From an uncultured Chryseobacterium sp. (lineage in GTDB: Bacteria; Bacteroidota; Bacteroidia; Flavobacteriales; Weeksellaceae): a DNA stretch of 64,000 bases. Shown here in pieces: positions 53,257 to 62,598 of the stretch (positions are counted from its first letter, which is position 1; every line of letters begins with the position of its first letter). The translations under genes were made by a program, and so were the position numbers. The DNA lies in the NCBI GenBank assembly GCA_913778505.1, contig CAJYWD010000031.1, positions 1-64,000 of the forward strand, written 5' to 3'. Under the pieces are notes generated by a model. That model searched no databases. It was not told the origin of the DNA and worked only from the letters and a program-made list of their open reading frames with translations.

Positions 53257-56200
53257 TTATTTTTTGTCAATTTTTACCTGGAATTGTTTCTCATCTATCT
53301 CTATTTCATCAAAATTTGAAAGTGAATTTACAAATTCTATTTCATCCGACAATACTTCAGAAGAAATATATGCTTCATTGTTGATAAATTCTTGTCGGAA
53401 AGGGCAAGATTCTTCCAGTTGGATTGAGATTCTGTCCGTTAGTTCAAAATCTTTGTCTTTTCTAAGGTTCTGAACCCTGTTGATGAACTCTCTGGCAACA
53501 CCTTCCGCCTTCAATTCCTCCGTCAATACCAAATCTAATGCCACAGTGGTTTTGCCTTCGCTTGCAACCGTCCATCCGGGAATATCTTTGGTAGAAATTT
53601 CCACATCTTCAACTGTGATTTCGTATCCTGAAACATTGGCTTTTCCGGTTTTCTCCAGCTCTGCAATTTGCTCGGAAGTGAAGTTGGAGATTGCTCCGGC
53701 AACCGTTTTCATATCTTTTCCTAATCTCGCACCCAATGTTTTGAAATTCGGTTTGACTTGTTTTACAATAAGATGCGACGCTTCTTCCGCATTGATGAGC
53801 TGCAGTTCCTTAACGTTAACTTCTTGCTTAATCAATTCTGAAACAGCCAAAATTTGCGCTTCGGTTTTCTTGTCCAGCACCGGGATCATGACTTTCTGAA
53901 GCGGCTGACGAACTTTCACGTTTTCTTTTTTCCTCAATGAAAAAACCATCGATGTAATTTGCTGAGCGAGATGTGTTTTCTCCACCAAATCCTGGTCAAT
54001 CAGACTTTCATCTGCAACCGGAAAATCCGTTAAGTGAACAGAATTGACCAAATCTCTTCCCGTTACTTTATTCAGATCCTGGAACAATTGATCCATAAAG
54101 AATGGCGCAATTGGCGCGGATAATTTGGCTACGGTTTCAAGACATGTGTATAAAGTCTGATAAGCAGAGATTTTGTCATCGGAATAATCGCCTTTCCAGA
54201 AACGTCTTCTGCACAATCTTACGTACCAATTGGACAGATTATCATTCACAAAGGTATTGATGGCTCTTGCAGCTTTGGTTGGTTCGTAATCTTCGTAAAA
54301 CGATTTGACATCTTTGATGAGAAGATTTAACTCGGATAAAATCCATCGGTCAATTTCCGGACGGTTCTCAATGTTGTTTTCAAGATATTTGAAACCGTCA
54401 ACATTCGCATACAGAGCAAAGAAAGAATACGTGTTATAAAGTGTCCCGAAGAATTTTCTACGAACTTCATCAATGCCTTCAATGTCGAATTTCAGGTTTT
54501 CCCAAGGATTCGCATTGGAAATCATATACCAACGTGTTGCATCCGGCCCGTAAACTGAAAGCGTTTCAAAAGGGTCAACTGCGTTACCCAAACGTTTAGA
54601 CATTTTCTGCCCGTTCTTGTCCAGAACCAAACCGTTGGAAACCACATTTTTATAAGCGACAGAATCGAAAACCGTTGTTGCAATCGCGTGCAAAGTATAA
54701 AACCAACCACGCGTCTGGTCCACACCTTCTGCGATGAAATCTGCCGGGAATGCTTTGTTGTTGTCAACTTGTTCTTTGTTTTCGAAAGGATAATGCAATT
54801 GCGCATACGGCATGGAACCGGAATCGAACCAGACATCAATCAAATCAGATTCACGTTTCATCGGTTTTCCGGACGCCGAAACTAAAGTTATTTGGTCCAC
54901 GATATTTTTATGAAGGTCAACTTTTGCATAGTTTTCTTCCGACATATCGCCAATCACAAAACCTTTGAAAGGGTTTTCTTTTTGGAAACCGGCTTTGATG
55001 GATTTTTCGATCTCGTTATATAATTCCTCCACAGAACCGATGAGAACTTCTTCTTTTTTATCATCCGTTCTCCAGATCGGCAACGGAATTCCCCAATATC
55101 GGGAACGGGAAAGATTCCAGTCGTTGGCATTTTTCAACCAGTTTCCGAAACGGCCTTCACCTGTGGATTTTGGCTTCCAGTTGATGGTTTCATTCAAATC
55201 GAACATTCTTTCCTTGACATCCGTCATTTTGATAAACCAGGAATCCAACGGATAATACAACAACGGCTCATCGGTTCTCCAACTGTGTGGATAACTGTGA
55301 ACGTATTTCTCAACTTTGAAGGCTTTGTTTTCTTTTCTAAGTTTAAGAGCAATTCTCTCATCAACCGACAGATAAACTTTCAAGTCTGCAATGATTGATT
55401 TTAATTTCTCTTTCTGAATATTGTATTCTGTGTTCTTTTCATCATCATTCAGATATTCGGATTTTACATATTCATTGGCAAAACCGTAGATTTCATCATT
55501 AACAACCGATAAAAATCGGCCCTGCAAATCGACCAAAGGAACCGGATTTCCGTTCTCGTCCAGAACCAGCATTGGCGGAACTTCCGGCGACGCTTCTTTC
55601 GCTACTTTCGCATCATCGGCACCAAAAGTCGGCGCGGTGTGTACGATTCCCGTTCCGTCTTCCGTCGTCACGAAATCTCCGGCAATCACTCGGAAAGCGT
55701 TTTCCGGATTTAGGTAAGGTTTTGCGTAATCTAAAAGTTGTTCATATTGGATTCCAACTAAATCAGCACCTTTGAACTCAGCTAAGATTTGATAAGGAAT
55801 CGTCTTGCTTTCTGAGGTGTAATTGGCAAAATCGTCTTCGCTTCCTTCGATATATTTCTTACCGAATTGTTTTGCGACCAAGGCTTTAGCTAAAATGATG
55901 TGAATCGGCTCAAAAGTATATTGGTTAAAAGTCTTAACCAAAACATAATCGATTTTCGGTCCTACGGTTAAAGCCGTGTTGGAAGGCAGTGTCCACGGTG
56001 TGGTGGTCCAGGCCAGGAAATAAACATTGGATTTAGGTTTTTGATTATCAAACTCTTCCCAATGCAAAGCACCGCCACAAGTAGCCCCTGCAACGTCTTC
56101 GCTGTTGATTGCGGTGTCGCCGTAAGCAATCGCCGATAATTTTTTCCAGGTCTCACTGGCATTCTCAGGCGCTTGTTTCATTTTGAATTGTGCGACCACG

Positions 56201-56829
56201 GTGGTATCCGTCACATCACGGTAAGCGCCAGGCTGATTGACCTCGTGCGAAGATAATCCTGTTCCTGCTTTGGGAGAATACGGCTGGATGGTGTAGCCTT
56301 TGTAGATGAGGCCTTTGTCATACATCTGCTTCAAAAGCCACCAAACCGTCTCCATATATTTGGGCTGGTAAGTGACGTACGGATTTTCCATATCCACCCA
56401 ATAACCGATTTTTTCGGTCATATCATTCCAAACGTCGGTGTAACGCATGACGGCATTTTTACAAGCCTCATTATATTCTTCGATAGAAATTTTCTTTCCA
56501 ATATCTTCCTTGGTAATTCCCAATTCTTTTTCAACGCCCAATTCCACAGGCAAACCGTGCGTGTCCCAGCCGGCTTTTCGGAAAACCTGCTTTCCGTTCT
56601 GTGTTTGGTAACGGCAAAAAATATCCTTGATTGCTCTGGCCATAACGTGGTGAATTCCCGGCATTCCGTTGGCAGAAGGCGGTCCTTCATAAAAAACAAA
56701 CTCCGGATGTCCTTCACGGATTTCCACGGATTTTCTGAAAGTGTCGTTATTTTTCCAGAATTCTGCAATATTTTTAGCAGTTTCGGTTAGATTCAGGTTT
56801 TTATATTCGGTAAACTTGCTCATTTTCAA
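53257..56829 (-). CDS. ileS: isoleucyl-tRNA synthetase
   Basis: A 1190-residue class I synthetase of the long type. The HIGH motif reads GIHHVMAR, the KMSKS loop is KMSKRLGN, and the CP1 editing domain sits between (TTPWTLPSNTALTV). There is no C-terminal zinc finger; instead a long C-terminal domain follows the anticodon-binding helices, as in the eukaryote-like ileS2 form. That form is often less sensitive to mupirocin (general knowledge; not shown here). The start is ATG at 56829 or, two codons later, at 56823. Confidence 0.96.
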   Translation of the reverse strand: MKMSKFTEYKNLNLTETAKNIAEFWKNNDTFRKSVEIREGHPEFVFYEGPPSANGMPGIHHVMARAIKDIFCRYQTQNGKQVFRKAGWDTHGLPVELGVEKELGITKEDIGKKISIEEYNEACKNAVMRYTDVWNDMTEKIGYWVDMENPYVTYQPKYMETVWWLLKQMYDKGLIYKGYTIQPYSPKAGTGLSSHEVNQPGAYRDVTDTTVVAQFKMKQAPENASETWKKLSAIAYGDTAINSEDVAGATCGGALHWEEFDNQKPKSNVYFLAWTTTPWTLPSNTALTVGPKIDYVLVKTFNQYTFEPIHIILAKALVAKQFGKKYIEGSEDDFANYTSESKTIPYQILAEFKGADLVGIQYEQLLDYAKPYLNPENAFRVIAGDFVTTEDGTGIVHTAPTFGADDAKVAKEASPEVPPMLVLDENGNPVPLVDLQGRFLSVVNDEIYGFANEYVKSEYLNDDEKNTEYNIQKEKLKSIIADLKVYLSVDERIALKLRKENKAFKVEKYVHSYPHSWRTDEPLLYYPLDSWFIKMTDVKERMFDLNETINWKPKSTGEGRFGNWLKNANDWNLSRSRYWGIPLPIWRTDDKKEEVLIGSVEELYNEIEKSIKAGFQKENPFKGFVIGDMSEENYAKVDLHKNIVDQITLVSASGKPMKRESDLIDVWFDSGSMPYAQLHYPFENKEQVDNNKAFPADFIAEGVDQTRGWFYTLHAIATTVFDSVAYKNVVSNGLVLDKNGQKMSKRLGNAVDPFETLSVYGPDATRWYMISNANPWENLKFDIEGIDEVRRKFFGTLYNTYSFFALYANVDGFKYLENNIENRPEIDRWILSELNLLIKDVKSFYEDYEPTKAARAINTFVNDNLSNWYVRLCRRRFWKGDYSDDKISAYQTLYTCLETVAKLSAPIAPFFMDQLFQDLNKVTGRDLVNSVHLTDFPVADESLIDQDLVEKTHLAQQITSMVFSLRKKENVKVRQPLQKVMIPVLDKKTEAQILAVSELIKQEVNVKELQLINAEEASHLIVKQVKPNFKTLGARLGKDMKTVAGAISNFTSEQIAELEKTGKANVSGYEITVEDVEISTKDIPGWTVASEGKTTVALDLVLTEELKAEGVAREFINRVQNLRKDKDFELTDRISIQLEESCPFRQEFINNEAYISSEVLSDEIEFVNSLSNFDEIEIDEKQFQVKIDKK

Positions 56830-56994
56830 CGTCTGAATATCGTGTTGTTTATCAATTAAGTCTGCGAATTTAGTGAAAATAGTTAAGAATTAGAATATCT
56901 GAAAATTACTAATTCGAACCTTAAAATCAATAATATATATAAGGTATAGACAGGAGAAATAATTCTTAAAATGGTTAATAATAAAAAAAACGCC

Positions 56995-57002
56995 TACTTT
57001 TG
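56995..57002 (+). promoter_or_regulatory. -7 promoter box for topA
   Basis: TACTTTTG matches TAnnTTTG and lies 16 nt upstream of the ATG at 57019. It falls inside a longer in-frame extension, which argues that the later ATG is the true start. Confidence 0.5.
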
Positions 57003-57018
57003 CAAAAATTTTTCTAGG

Positions 57019-59577
57019 ATGCCAAAGAATTTAGTCATCGTCGAGTCTCCGGCAAAAGCAAAAACAATTCAGAAATATTTAGGGAAGGATTATGAGGTCA
57101 AGTCCAGCTTCGGGCACATCCGTGATCTGCCTAAAAAAGGGATGGGAATCGATCTTTCGAATTTCACACCGGACTATGAAGTGTCTGCTGATAAGAAGAA
57201 ACTCGTGACCGAGCTGAAAGCCGCTGTAAAGAAAGCAGAAATGGTATGGCTGGCGTCCGATGAGGACCGCGAGGGTGAAGCGATTGCGTGGCACCTGGCG
57301 GAAGAATTGAAATTAAAACCCGAAAACAGAAAGCGCATCGTCTTCCACGAGATCACCAAGAACGCCATTCTGAAAGCCATCGATAATCCAAGAGATATTG
57401 ACCAGAATCTGGTGAATGCACAGCAGGCGAGACGTGTTCTGGACAGAATCGTAGGATTCGAGATGTCTCCGGTGCTTTGGAAAAAAGTAAAAACAGGATT
57501 GTCTGCAGGTCGTGTTCAATCTGTGGCTGTTCGGCTGGTAGTGGAAAGAGAAAAGGAAATCCGGGAATTTGTGCCGAAACCGAGCTTTAAGGTCGAAGGA
57601 ATTTTCCTGAACGATGGCAAGCAGGAGATTGCGGCCAAACTTAAAAAAGATTTTGACAAGGAATCGGACGCCGGGAAATTTCTGGAGCAATCCAAAGCCA
57701 CAGAATTCAAAGTGCTGAATGTGGAAACCAAACCCGGCACCAGAACAGCTTCGGCACCGTTTACCACTTCCACATTGCAGCAGGAAGCGTCTTCCAGACT
57801 AGGTTACAATGTCACGACAACGATGCGTCTCGCACAGCGTCTTTACGAAGAAGGATTCATTACTTATATGAGAACCGATTCCGTGAATCTGTCTCAGGAA
57901 GCTATTAACGGTGCAAAGGCACAAATCATCTCCGAATACGGCGAAAATTACTCTAAACCAAGAAATTATACCACCAAATCTTCCTCCGCCCAGGAAGCGC
58001 ACGAGGCTATCCGCCCGACGGATTTCTCCGTAAAATCCATTGGCGACGCTCAGCTGAACAGATTGTACCAGTTGATTTACAGACGAACTCTGGCTTCGCA
58101 GATGGAAAATGCGAAAATAGAGAAAACGGTGATCGAGATCGGAAATCCGGCTTTGCCACAGCATTTCGAAGCGCAGGGTGAAGTGATTATCTTCGATGGT
58201 TTCCTTAAGGCTTACGGCATCGTAAAAGCTGAAGACGAAGATGATGAAAACAACGAAAAGCTTTTGCCGAAGGTTAAAGTAGGCGAGAAGCTGGAATATA
58301 AAACCATTACCGCCACAGAAAAATTCACAAGACCGGCGGCCAGATTTACGGAAGCCGGATTGGTGAAGAAACTGGAAGAACTGGGCATTGGTCGTCCTTC
58401 TACTTATGCACCTACGATCCAGACCATCCAGAACCGTGAGTATGTGGATAAAAGAGAGATAGAACCGCAAACGCGAGAGATCGTCAAAATGACTTTGGGG
58501 AAATCCGGCGTCAAAAAAGAAGTCCTTGAAGAGAAGTTTGGCGGCGATAAAAATAAATTTGTGCCCACGGATATCGGCGAGGTGGTGAATGATTTCCTCA
58601 CCGATAACTTTGCTGAAATCCTGGATTACGGCTTCACAGCAAGAGTGGAAGAAGGCTTTGACGAAATTGCCCACGGCGACCAGAAGTGGAAAGAGATGAT
58701 GACGGATTTCTACTCCAAGTTCCATCCGAGAATTGAGGATGTGGAGGAGAATGCAGACCGTGCTACCGGCGAGAGAATCCTGGGTGTAGACCCGAAGACC
58801 GGCAAAAATGTACACGCCAGAATCGGAAGGTTTGGACCAATGATTCAGATTGGCGAGCAGGATGATGAGGAGAAGCCGACCTTTGCATCATTGATGGCCA
58901 ATCAGAATATTGCCACCATTAGTCTGGAAGAAGCCTTGGAGTTGTTCAAGCTGCCTTTCGATTTGAAAGAAGTGGATGGTCAGCCAGTTTCTGTAGGTGT
59001 GGGGAGATTTGGACCTTATGTGAAGTGGGGCGAAACTTACATCAGCATCCCGAAAGGCGAAGACCCGCTGTCTGTGAACCAGGAACGTGCCGAGGAGATC
59101 ATCAGCGAAAAGAAGAGAGCGGACGCGCCCATTGCCACCTACAAAGGCGAACCGGTAACCAAGGGAACCGGAAGATTCGGGCCGTTCATCAAATATCAGA
59201 GTCTTTTTGTGAATGTGCCAAAGCGCTACGACTTCGATAATCTTTCCCAGAGCGATATTAATGAACTGATTGATGCCAAGCTGGACAAGGAAGCCAACCG
59301 CTACATCCAGCAGTGGGAGAAAGAAAAGATTGCCATAGAGAACGGCCGCTGGGGTCCGTTCATCAAGTTCGGAAAAGCGAATTTCAAAATCCCGAAAAAA
59401 GCAGACGATACCAAGTACGAAGCCGATGAGCTCAAGGAAATTTCTCTGGACGAAGTGAAAAAGTGGATCACTGCCCAAGACCCGAAAGCCTTTGCCGAGA
59501 AAAAGAAACCGGCTGCCAAGAAAGCAACTGCAGCTAAAAAGCCTGCCGCAAAGAAAGCGCCGGCGAAGAAGAAGTAA
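57019..59577 (+). CDS. topA: DNA topoisomerase I
   Basis: An 852-residue type IA topoisomerase that relaxes negative supercoils. The Toprim domain begins VIVESPAKAKTIQKYLG and holds SDEDREGEAIAWHL; the active-site Tyr is in EGFITYMRTDS. Instead of C4 zinc fingers the C-terminal third has four copies of a glycine/aromatic repeat (GRFGPMIQIG, GRFGPYVKWG, GRFGPFIKYQ, GRWGPFIKFG) and a Lys/Ala-rich tail like a histone H1 end. The ATG at 57019 is preferred over one 16 codons upstream, because of the -7 box just before it and because family proteins start MxKNLVIVESPAKA. Confidence 0.96.
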   Translation: MPKNLVIVESPAKAKTIQKYLGKDYEVKSSFGHIRDLPKKGMGIDLSNFTPDYEVSADKKKLVTELKAAVKKAEMVWLASDEDREGEAIAWHLAEELKLKPENRKRIVFHEITKNAILKAIDNPRDIDQNLVNAQQARRVLDRIVGFEMSPVLWKKVKTGLSAGRVQSVAVRLVVEREKEIREFVPKPSFKVEGIFLNDGKQEIAAKLKKDFDKESDAGKFLEQSKATEFKVLNVETKPGTRTASAPFTTSTLQQEASSRLGYNVTTTMRLAQRLYEEGFITYMRTDSVNLSQEAINGAKAQIISEYGENYSKPRNYTTKSSSAQEAHEAIRPTDFSVKSIGDAQLNRLYQLIYRRTLASQMENAKIEKTVIEIGNPALPQHFEAQGEVIIFDGFLKAYGIVKAEDEDDENNEKLLPKVKVGEKLEYKTITATEKFTRPAARFTEAGLVKKLEELGIGRPSTYAPTIQTIQNREYVDKREIEPQTREIVKMTLGKSGVKKEVLEEKFGGDKNKFVPTDIGEVVNDFLTDNFAEILDYGFTARVEEGFDEIAHGDQKWKEMMTDFYSKFHPRIEDVEENADRATGERILGVDPKTGKNVHARIGRFGPMIQIGEQDDEEKPTFASLMANQNIATISLEEALELFKLPFDLKEVDGQPVSVGVGRFGPYVKWGETYISIPKGEDPLSVNQERAEEIISEKKRADAPIATYKGEPVTKGTGRFGPFIKYQSLFVNVPKRYDFDNLSQSDINELIDAKLDKEANRYIQQWEKEKIAIENGRWGPFIKFGKANFKIPKKADDTKYEADELKEISLDEVKKWITAQDPKAFAEKKKPAAKKATAAKKPAAKKAPAKKK

Positions 59578-59600
59578 GAAACTTATTGTTTATAAAAATT

Positions 59601-59637
59601 AACCCTTTCAGAGTTCAGAACTCTGAAAGGGTTTTTT
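59601..59637 (+). terminator. topA terminator
   Basis: Perfect stem CCCTTTCAGAGTTC (59603-59616) with GAACTCTGAAAGGG (59618-59631), then TTTTTT. Confidence 0.9.
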
Positions 59638-59666
59638 GTTTCTGACCAGCAATTTCTTGGATGTTG

Positions 59667-59690
59667 GCGCAAAGTCAGGAGACTTTGCGC
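59667..59690. repeat. hairpin GCGCAAAGTC/GACTTTGCGC
   Basis: Perfect 10-bp arms with loop AGGA. It stands where the second half of the attC-like repeat would be expected and so marks the broken end of the cassette array. Confidence 0.6.
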
Positions 59691-59691
59691 A

Positions 59692-59789
59692 GCGGGGGTT
59701 CAATAGAATTAATAATCTTGAATCTTGCATAAATGCCCTATCGAAGAACTTCAGCCACGCTTTTGGCAAACCCTTGTTAGCAGAAGTAG
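59692..59789 (-). repeat. attC-like repeat A (truncated)
   Basis: From 59698 to 59776 it matches repeat B with only 3 differences in 79 nt, including the block GGCAAACCCTTGTT. The other arm (GCCGAAGGCGGGG and its flank) is missing, replaced by an unrelated hairpin. At its gene side GTTAGCAGAAGTAG (59776-59789) is complementary at 13 of 14 bases to the other end of the same cassette (60462-60475). Confidence 0.65.
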
Positions 59790-59792
59790 TTT

Positions 59793-60440
59793 TTAAAAGT
59801 AACCTCCGACCAATTTAACATAGTAAACTTCACTTCCCATTTTATACATTGTCAATATACTTCCATCAGAAAGTTGTTTAATTTTTTGCTCAAATTTATT
59901 TCTGTCAACGTAACTAAAGCGTTCAAGTTGAACTAGAACATCTGCAGGATAAATAACACAAATAGGGTTATCTTCAGTTTTACCGTCTCCGCTTTTTAAA
60001 ACTGTTTTTTCACTCAAATCCAATTGTGCGGTAACAATTTCTAGTTTTGTTTTGTTTCCAACCGCTTTGTAAAGATTAACCATTTCTTTTAAGACATATC
60101 TGTTTAAAGGATTTTTTTGATATTTTGGTTCCGCTTGAAATAATATTTTGTTTGCTTTTTCAGAAGAGAGCCTTTTACCTGCTTGTTTCCATATTCTATC
60201 ATAGTCACTGTTGTAATCTCCCAAAGTGTATTCATTTTTTACAAACTTACTGCCATAATATAATTGGTTTAATTGTTCTTGAGTTAAGTCACTTGGATTT
60301 GTTAGAAATTTTTCCATTAACGGATAAAAATTTTCTTTAGGATTTTCAGTAACATTTTTCTTAATTAATTCAGTGTTTATTTGTCCATAAGACAGAGCAA
60401 ATAAAAAGTTTATAAATCCAATAAATATTATTTTTTTCAT
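59793..60440 (-). CDS. DUF4919-like exported protein (cassette gene 3)
   Basis: A 215-residue protein with a signal peptide (MKKIIFIGFINFLFALSYGQ). The segments LNQLYYGSKFVKNEYTLGDY, NPLNRYVLKEMVNLYKAVGN and DNPICVIYPADVLVQLERFS suggest the DUF4919 family of exported Bacteroidota proteins of unknown role. The family name is from memory. It lies alone between repeats A and B, starts about 35 nt after the GTT core of repeat B, and has its stop 4 nt before the conserved flank of repeat A: the packing of an integron-type cassette. Confidence 0.7.
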   Translation of the reverse strand: MKKIIFIGFINFLFALSYGQINTELIKKNVTENPKENFYPLMEKFLTNPSDLTQEQLNQLYYGSKFVKNEYTLGDYNSDYDRIWKQAGKRLSSEKANKILFQAEPKYQKNPLNRYVLKEMVNLYKAVGNKTKLEIVTAQLDLSEKTVLKSGDGKTEDNPICVIYPADVLVQLERFSYVDRNKFEQKIKQLSDGSILTMYKMGSEVYYVKLVGGYF

Positions 60441-60467
60441 TTTATGAGGAGTGTTTGTTTACTATTT

Positions 60468-60602
60468 CTGCTAACAGTTCTGAGTTTGCCGAAGGCGGGG
60501 ATTTTAGCACAAAAGTTCAATAGAATTAATAATCTTGAACCTTGCATAAATGCCCAATCGAAGAACTTCAGCCCCGCTTTTGGCAAACCCTTGTTAATGG
60601 CA
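60468..60602 (-). repeat. attC-like repeat B
   Basis: Imperfect palindrome of about 130 nt. CTGCTAAC (60468-60475) is at one end and GTTAATGG (60593-60600) at the other. Inside, TTTGCCGAAGGCGGGG pairs with CCCCGCTTTTGGCAAA. The central loop holds AGCACAAAAGTTCAATAG and the block CCAATCGAAG. The ends carry the AAC/GTT core of attC sites, but the flanking bases do not follow RYYYAAC/GTTRRRY. Confidence 0.7.
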
Positions 60603-60603
60603 G

Positions 60604-61365
60604 TTATAAGTTTTCGTGTGTATCATTTTTCACTTTATAGTGTTTTAGCTTTTTCAATGGTTTTAATTTCTCTTTTAGCTCTTCCATATCAAAATTGAAA
60701 TAATCAATTTCAAAACCTTCAAGATTAGATAATTTTTCAAGTCCCTTTAAACTTTCAAGATTAACGGTTTTTCTGCTTTCCATAGTTGATGCAAAAAGAG
60801 TTAATGTTTTTAAGTTCTTGTAATCTTCTATTCCATCTAACTTTGTAAGATTTGCTGTGTATGTTAAATTAAGATGTTTGATTTTTTCCTTTTGTGGTTT
60901 AGTCAAAAAATTAAAGTCTGTTATTTTATTTACACTACTTAAAACAACTGTTTCTAAATTGTTTAAATAATCTAAGCCCTTGTACGAAAAATCAGCTTTC
61001 CCAATATGTGAAATCAATAAATGAGTAACATTAGGAAATATTTCAAGTAGTTCTAAATCATTTTGTTTAATATTCCAGATGATGAGAAACTTTACATTTT
61101 CAAATTTGTCCTTATACTCTTTAAGGACTTTAAATCCTTTTTGGTCAATTTTGTAATTGTTGATTTCCACAAATTTGATATTGTTATAATTTGCGATATT
61201 TTTCAAATCGTGTGTTTCTGGAAGAATATATAAAACCTCTGAATGAAATGCAGTTCTCGAAATAGCTTTGATTTTTTCTTCACTTTGGTAAGGTAAAAAG
61301 CTATCCTTTACTCTTGAAAGGAAATTAATAAAATCTTTTGTGTTTTTTATATCTTCAGTTTTCAT
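60604..61365 (-). CDS. leucine-rich-repeat-like protein (cassette gene 2)
   Basis: A 253-residue protein without signal peptide. Several strands with Leu/Asn spacing (KFLIIWNIKQNDLELLEIFP, LDYLNNLETVVLSSV, YKNLKTLTLFASTMES, LEKLSNLEGFEIDYFNF) form irregular leucine-rich repeats. The family is not recognised. It fills the whole interval between repeats B and C, with the start codon about 28 nt from the GTT core of repeat C. Its DNA is markedly A+T-rich compared with topA, as expected for an acquired gene. Confidence 0.65.
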   Translation of the reverse strand: MKTEDIKNTKDFINFLSRVKDSFLPYQSEEKIKAISRTAFHSEVLYILPETHDLKNIANYNNIKFVEINNYKIDQKGFKVLKEYKDKFENVKFLIIWNIKQNDLELLEIFPNVTHLLISHIGKADFSYKGLDYLNNLETVVLSSVNKITDFNFLTKPQKEKIKHLNLTYTANLTKLDGIEDYKNLKTLTLFASTMESRKTVNLESLKGLEKLSNLEGFEIDYFNFDMEELKEKLKPLKKLKHYKVKNDTHENL

Positions 61366-61384
61366 ACGTGTGCTTGGAAATAAT

Positions 61385-61522
61385 TGCCACTAACGGTTTG
61401 GGTATTGCCGAAGGCGGGGATTTTTAGCACAAAAGTTCAAACGAAGAACGAATGTTGAACCTTGCTCAAATGTCCAATCGAAGCCGTTCAGCCCCGCTTT
61501 TGGCAATACCTTGTTATGTGCT
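61385..61522 (-). repeat. attC-like repeat C
   Basis: Same structure as repeat B. TGCCACTAAC (61385-61394) is at one end and GTTATGTGCT (61513-61522) at the other, with ATTGCCGAAGGCGGGG pairing with CCCCGCTTTTGGCAAT. The central block from 61435 to 61513 is also 79 nt but differs from A/B at many positions, so this is a related but distinct copy. Confidence 0.7.
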
Positions 61523-61532
61523 GTTTTTATTG

Positions 61533-62573
61533 TCATTCGTCAGTTGGTTTTGGCAAATCGTCATAAGGATATTCATAACCATAATCTTCTTCCCATTCCT
61601 TTTTTACTATGTCGCCATAAATTACTTGACGAACTTCATAATCTTTTGTATCCATTGTCCCAACGAAAATTCTTTGATGTTCTGGAACTGCCTCATACGC
61701 ATCTTTTAATTCGTCTCGTAATTTCTTTGTCGGGTTTTGTTTGTATTCGTCAAATATTCTCGCACATTTGGCGATGCTATTTTCTTTGCCGTTTAGTTCA
61801 TTGAACTTGTCAGTTAGTTCGTTCATTTTGAATTTAATGTCAACACCACTTCCTGAAACAACATTAAAAGAACCTAAATTTAAGATTGTAACAGTTTCTC
61901 CAATTTTCAAATCCGTTGTTAGTGTTCCATTTTCAGTTAGTTTTTCTAACTCTTCAAACTTGTAAGTTTTTTTTGCTGGTAAGTTTGTTACTTCTATATG
62001 TCCGTTTTTGTAAATTGATAATTCCGCCAAATAAGTTTTATTGTCGTCATTTCTGTAAAAGAAATGAAATTTCTCGCCATTAATCCTGTTTGGAAAAAGT
62101 GAATTTGGGTCGTCAAAATGATAAGGTTTTGGTGTCGGCATAAAATGTTTTGCAACATTTGCTTTACCTACCATTTTTGAATTATTGCCATTATAATTGT
62201 GTAAATTTTCAAGTATCGGGTTAAGCTTCTTTACCAATGAGTAAACATAATCATATAGTGTTTCTTTGGTGTGTTGCCATTCTCCTTGCTCAATATTCCA
62301 ATGTCCTAAACTAAAAATAGAAATTGCTTCTCCGTCAGGAATTGATGTAACGACCCAACCTTTATTTAACTTGTCTTTGAACATTGACAAGTCAACCATT
62401 TCCCAACAGGAAATAAGTCCGTCACTATACACTTGTAAGTCAGTAAAATGATATTGCATATTATGTATAACCCCTGGAATAGAAAATCCTTCAAGAACTT
62501 CTGTCCGTGTTATCGTTGTCAAATCGGCTGGTTCTGTCTTGTTAGACTTGAATATTTTGTCAAACAGTTTCAT
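61533..62573 (-). CDS. hypothetical protein with two related halves (cassette gene 1)
   Basis: A 346-residue protein without signal peptide. Two segments look alike: LQVYSDGLISCWEMVDLSMF...EAISIFSLGHWNI (about 46-105) and LSIYKNGHIEVTNLPAKKTY...ETVTILNLGSFNV (about 187-245), pointing to an internal duplication. The C-terminal 80 residues are charged with EHQRIFVGTMDTKDYE. It resembles DUF7638-type or immunity-type proteins but I do not assign it. It is a cassette: the start is 35 nt from the GTT core at 62606-62608, and the stop is 11 nt from the conserved end of repeat C. Confidence 0.65.
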   Translation of the reverse strand: MKLFDKIFKSNKTEPADLTTITRTEVLEGFSIPGVIHNMQYHFTDLQVYSDGLISCWEMVDLSMFKDKLNKGWVVTSIPDGEAISIFSLGHWNIEQGEWQHTKETLYDYVYSLVKKLNPILENLHNYNGNNSKMVGKANVAKHFMPTPKPYHFDDPNSLFPNRINGEKFHFFYRNDDNKTYLAELSIYKNGHIEVTNLPAKKTYKFEELEKLTENGTLTTDLKIGETVTILNLGSFNVVSGSGVDIKFKMNELTDKFNELNGKENSIAKCARIFDEYKQNPTKKLRDELKDAYEAVPEHQRIFVGTMDTKDYEVRQVIYGDIVKKEWEEDYGYEYPYDDLPKPTDE

Positions 62574-62598
62574 TTGTTGCAGGGTGTCGTTTTAAAAT

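Noticed and set aside
57799-58815. 338-codon open frame antisense to topA
   Set aside because: Lies wholly within the conserved topA coding region; a shadow caused by codon bias.
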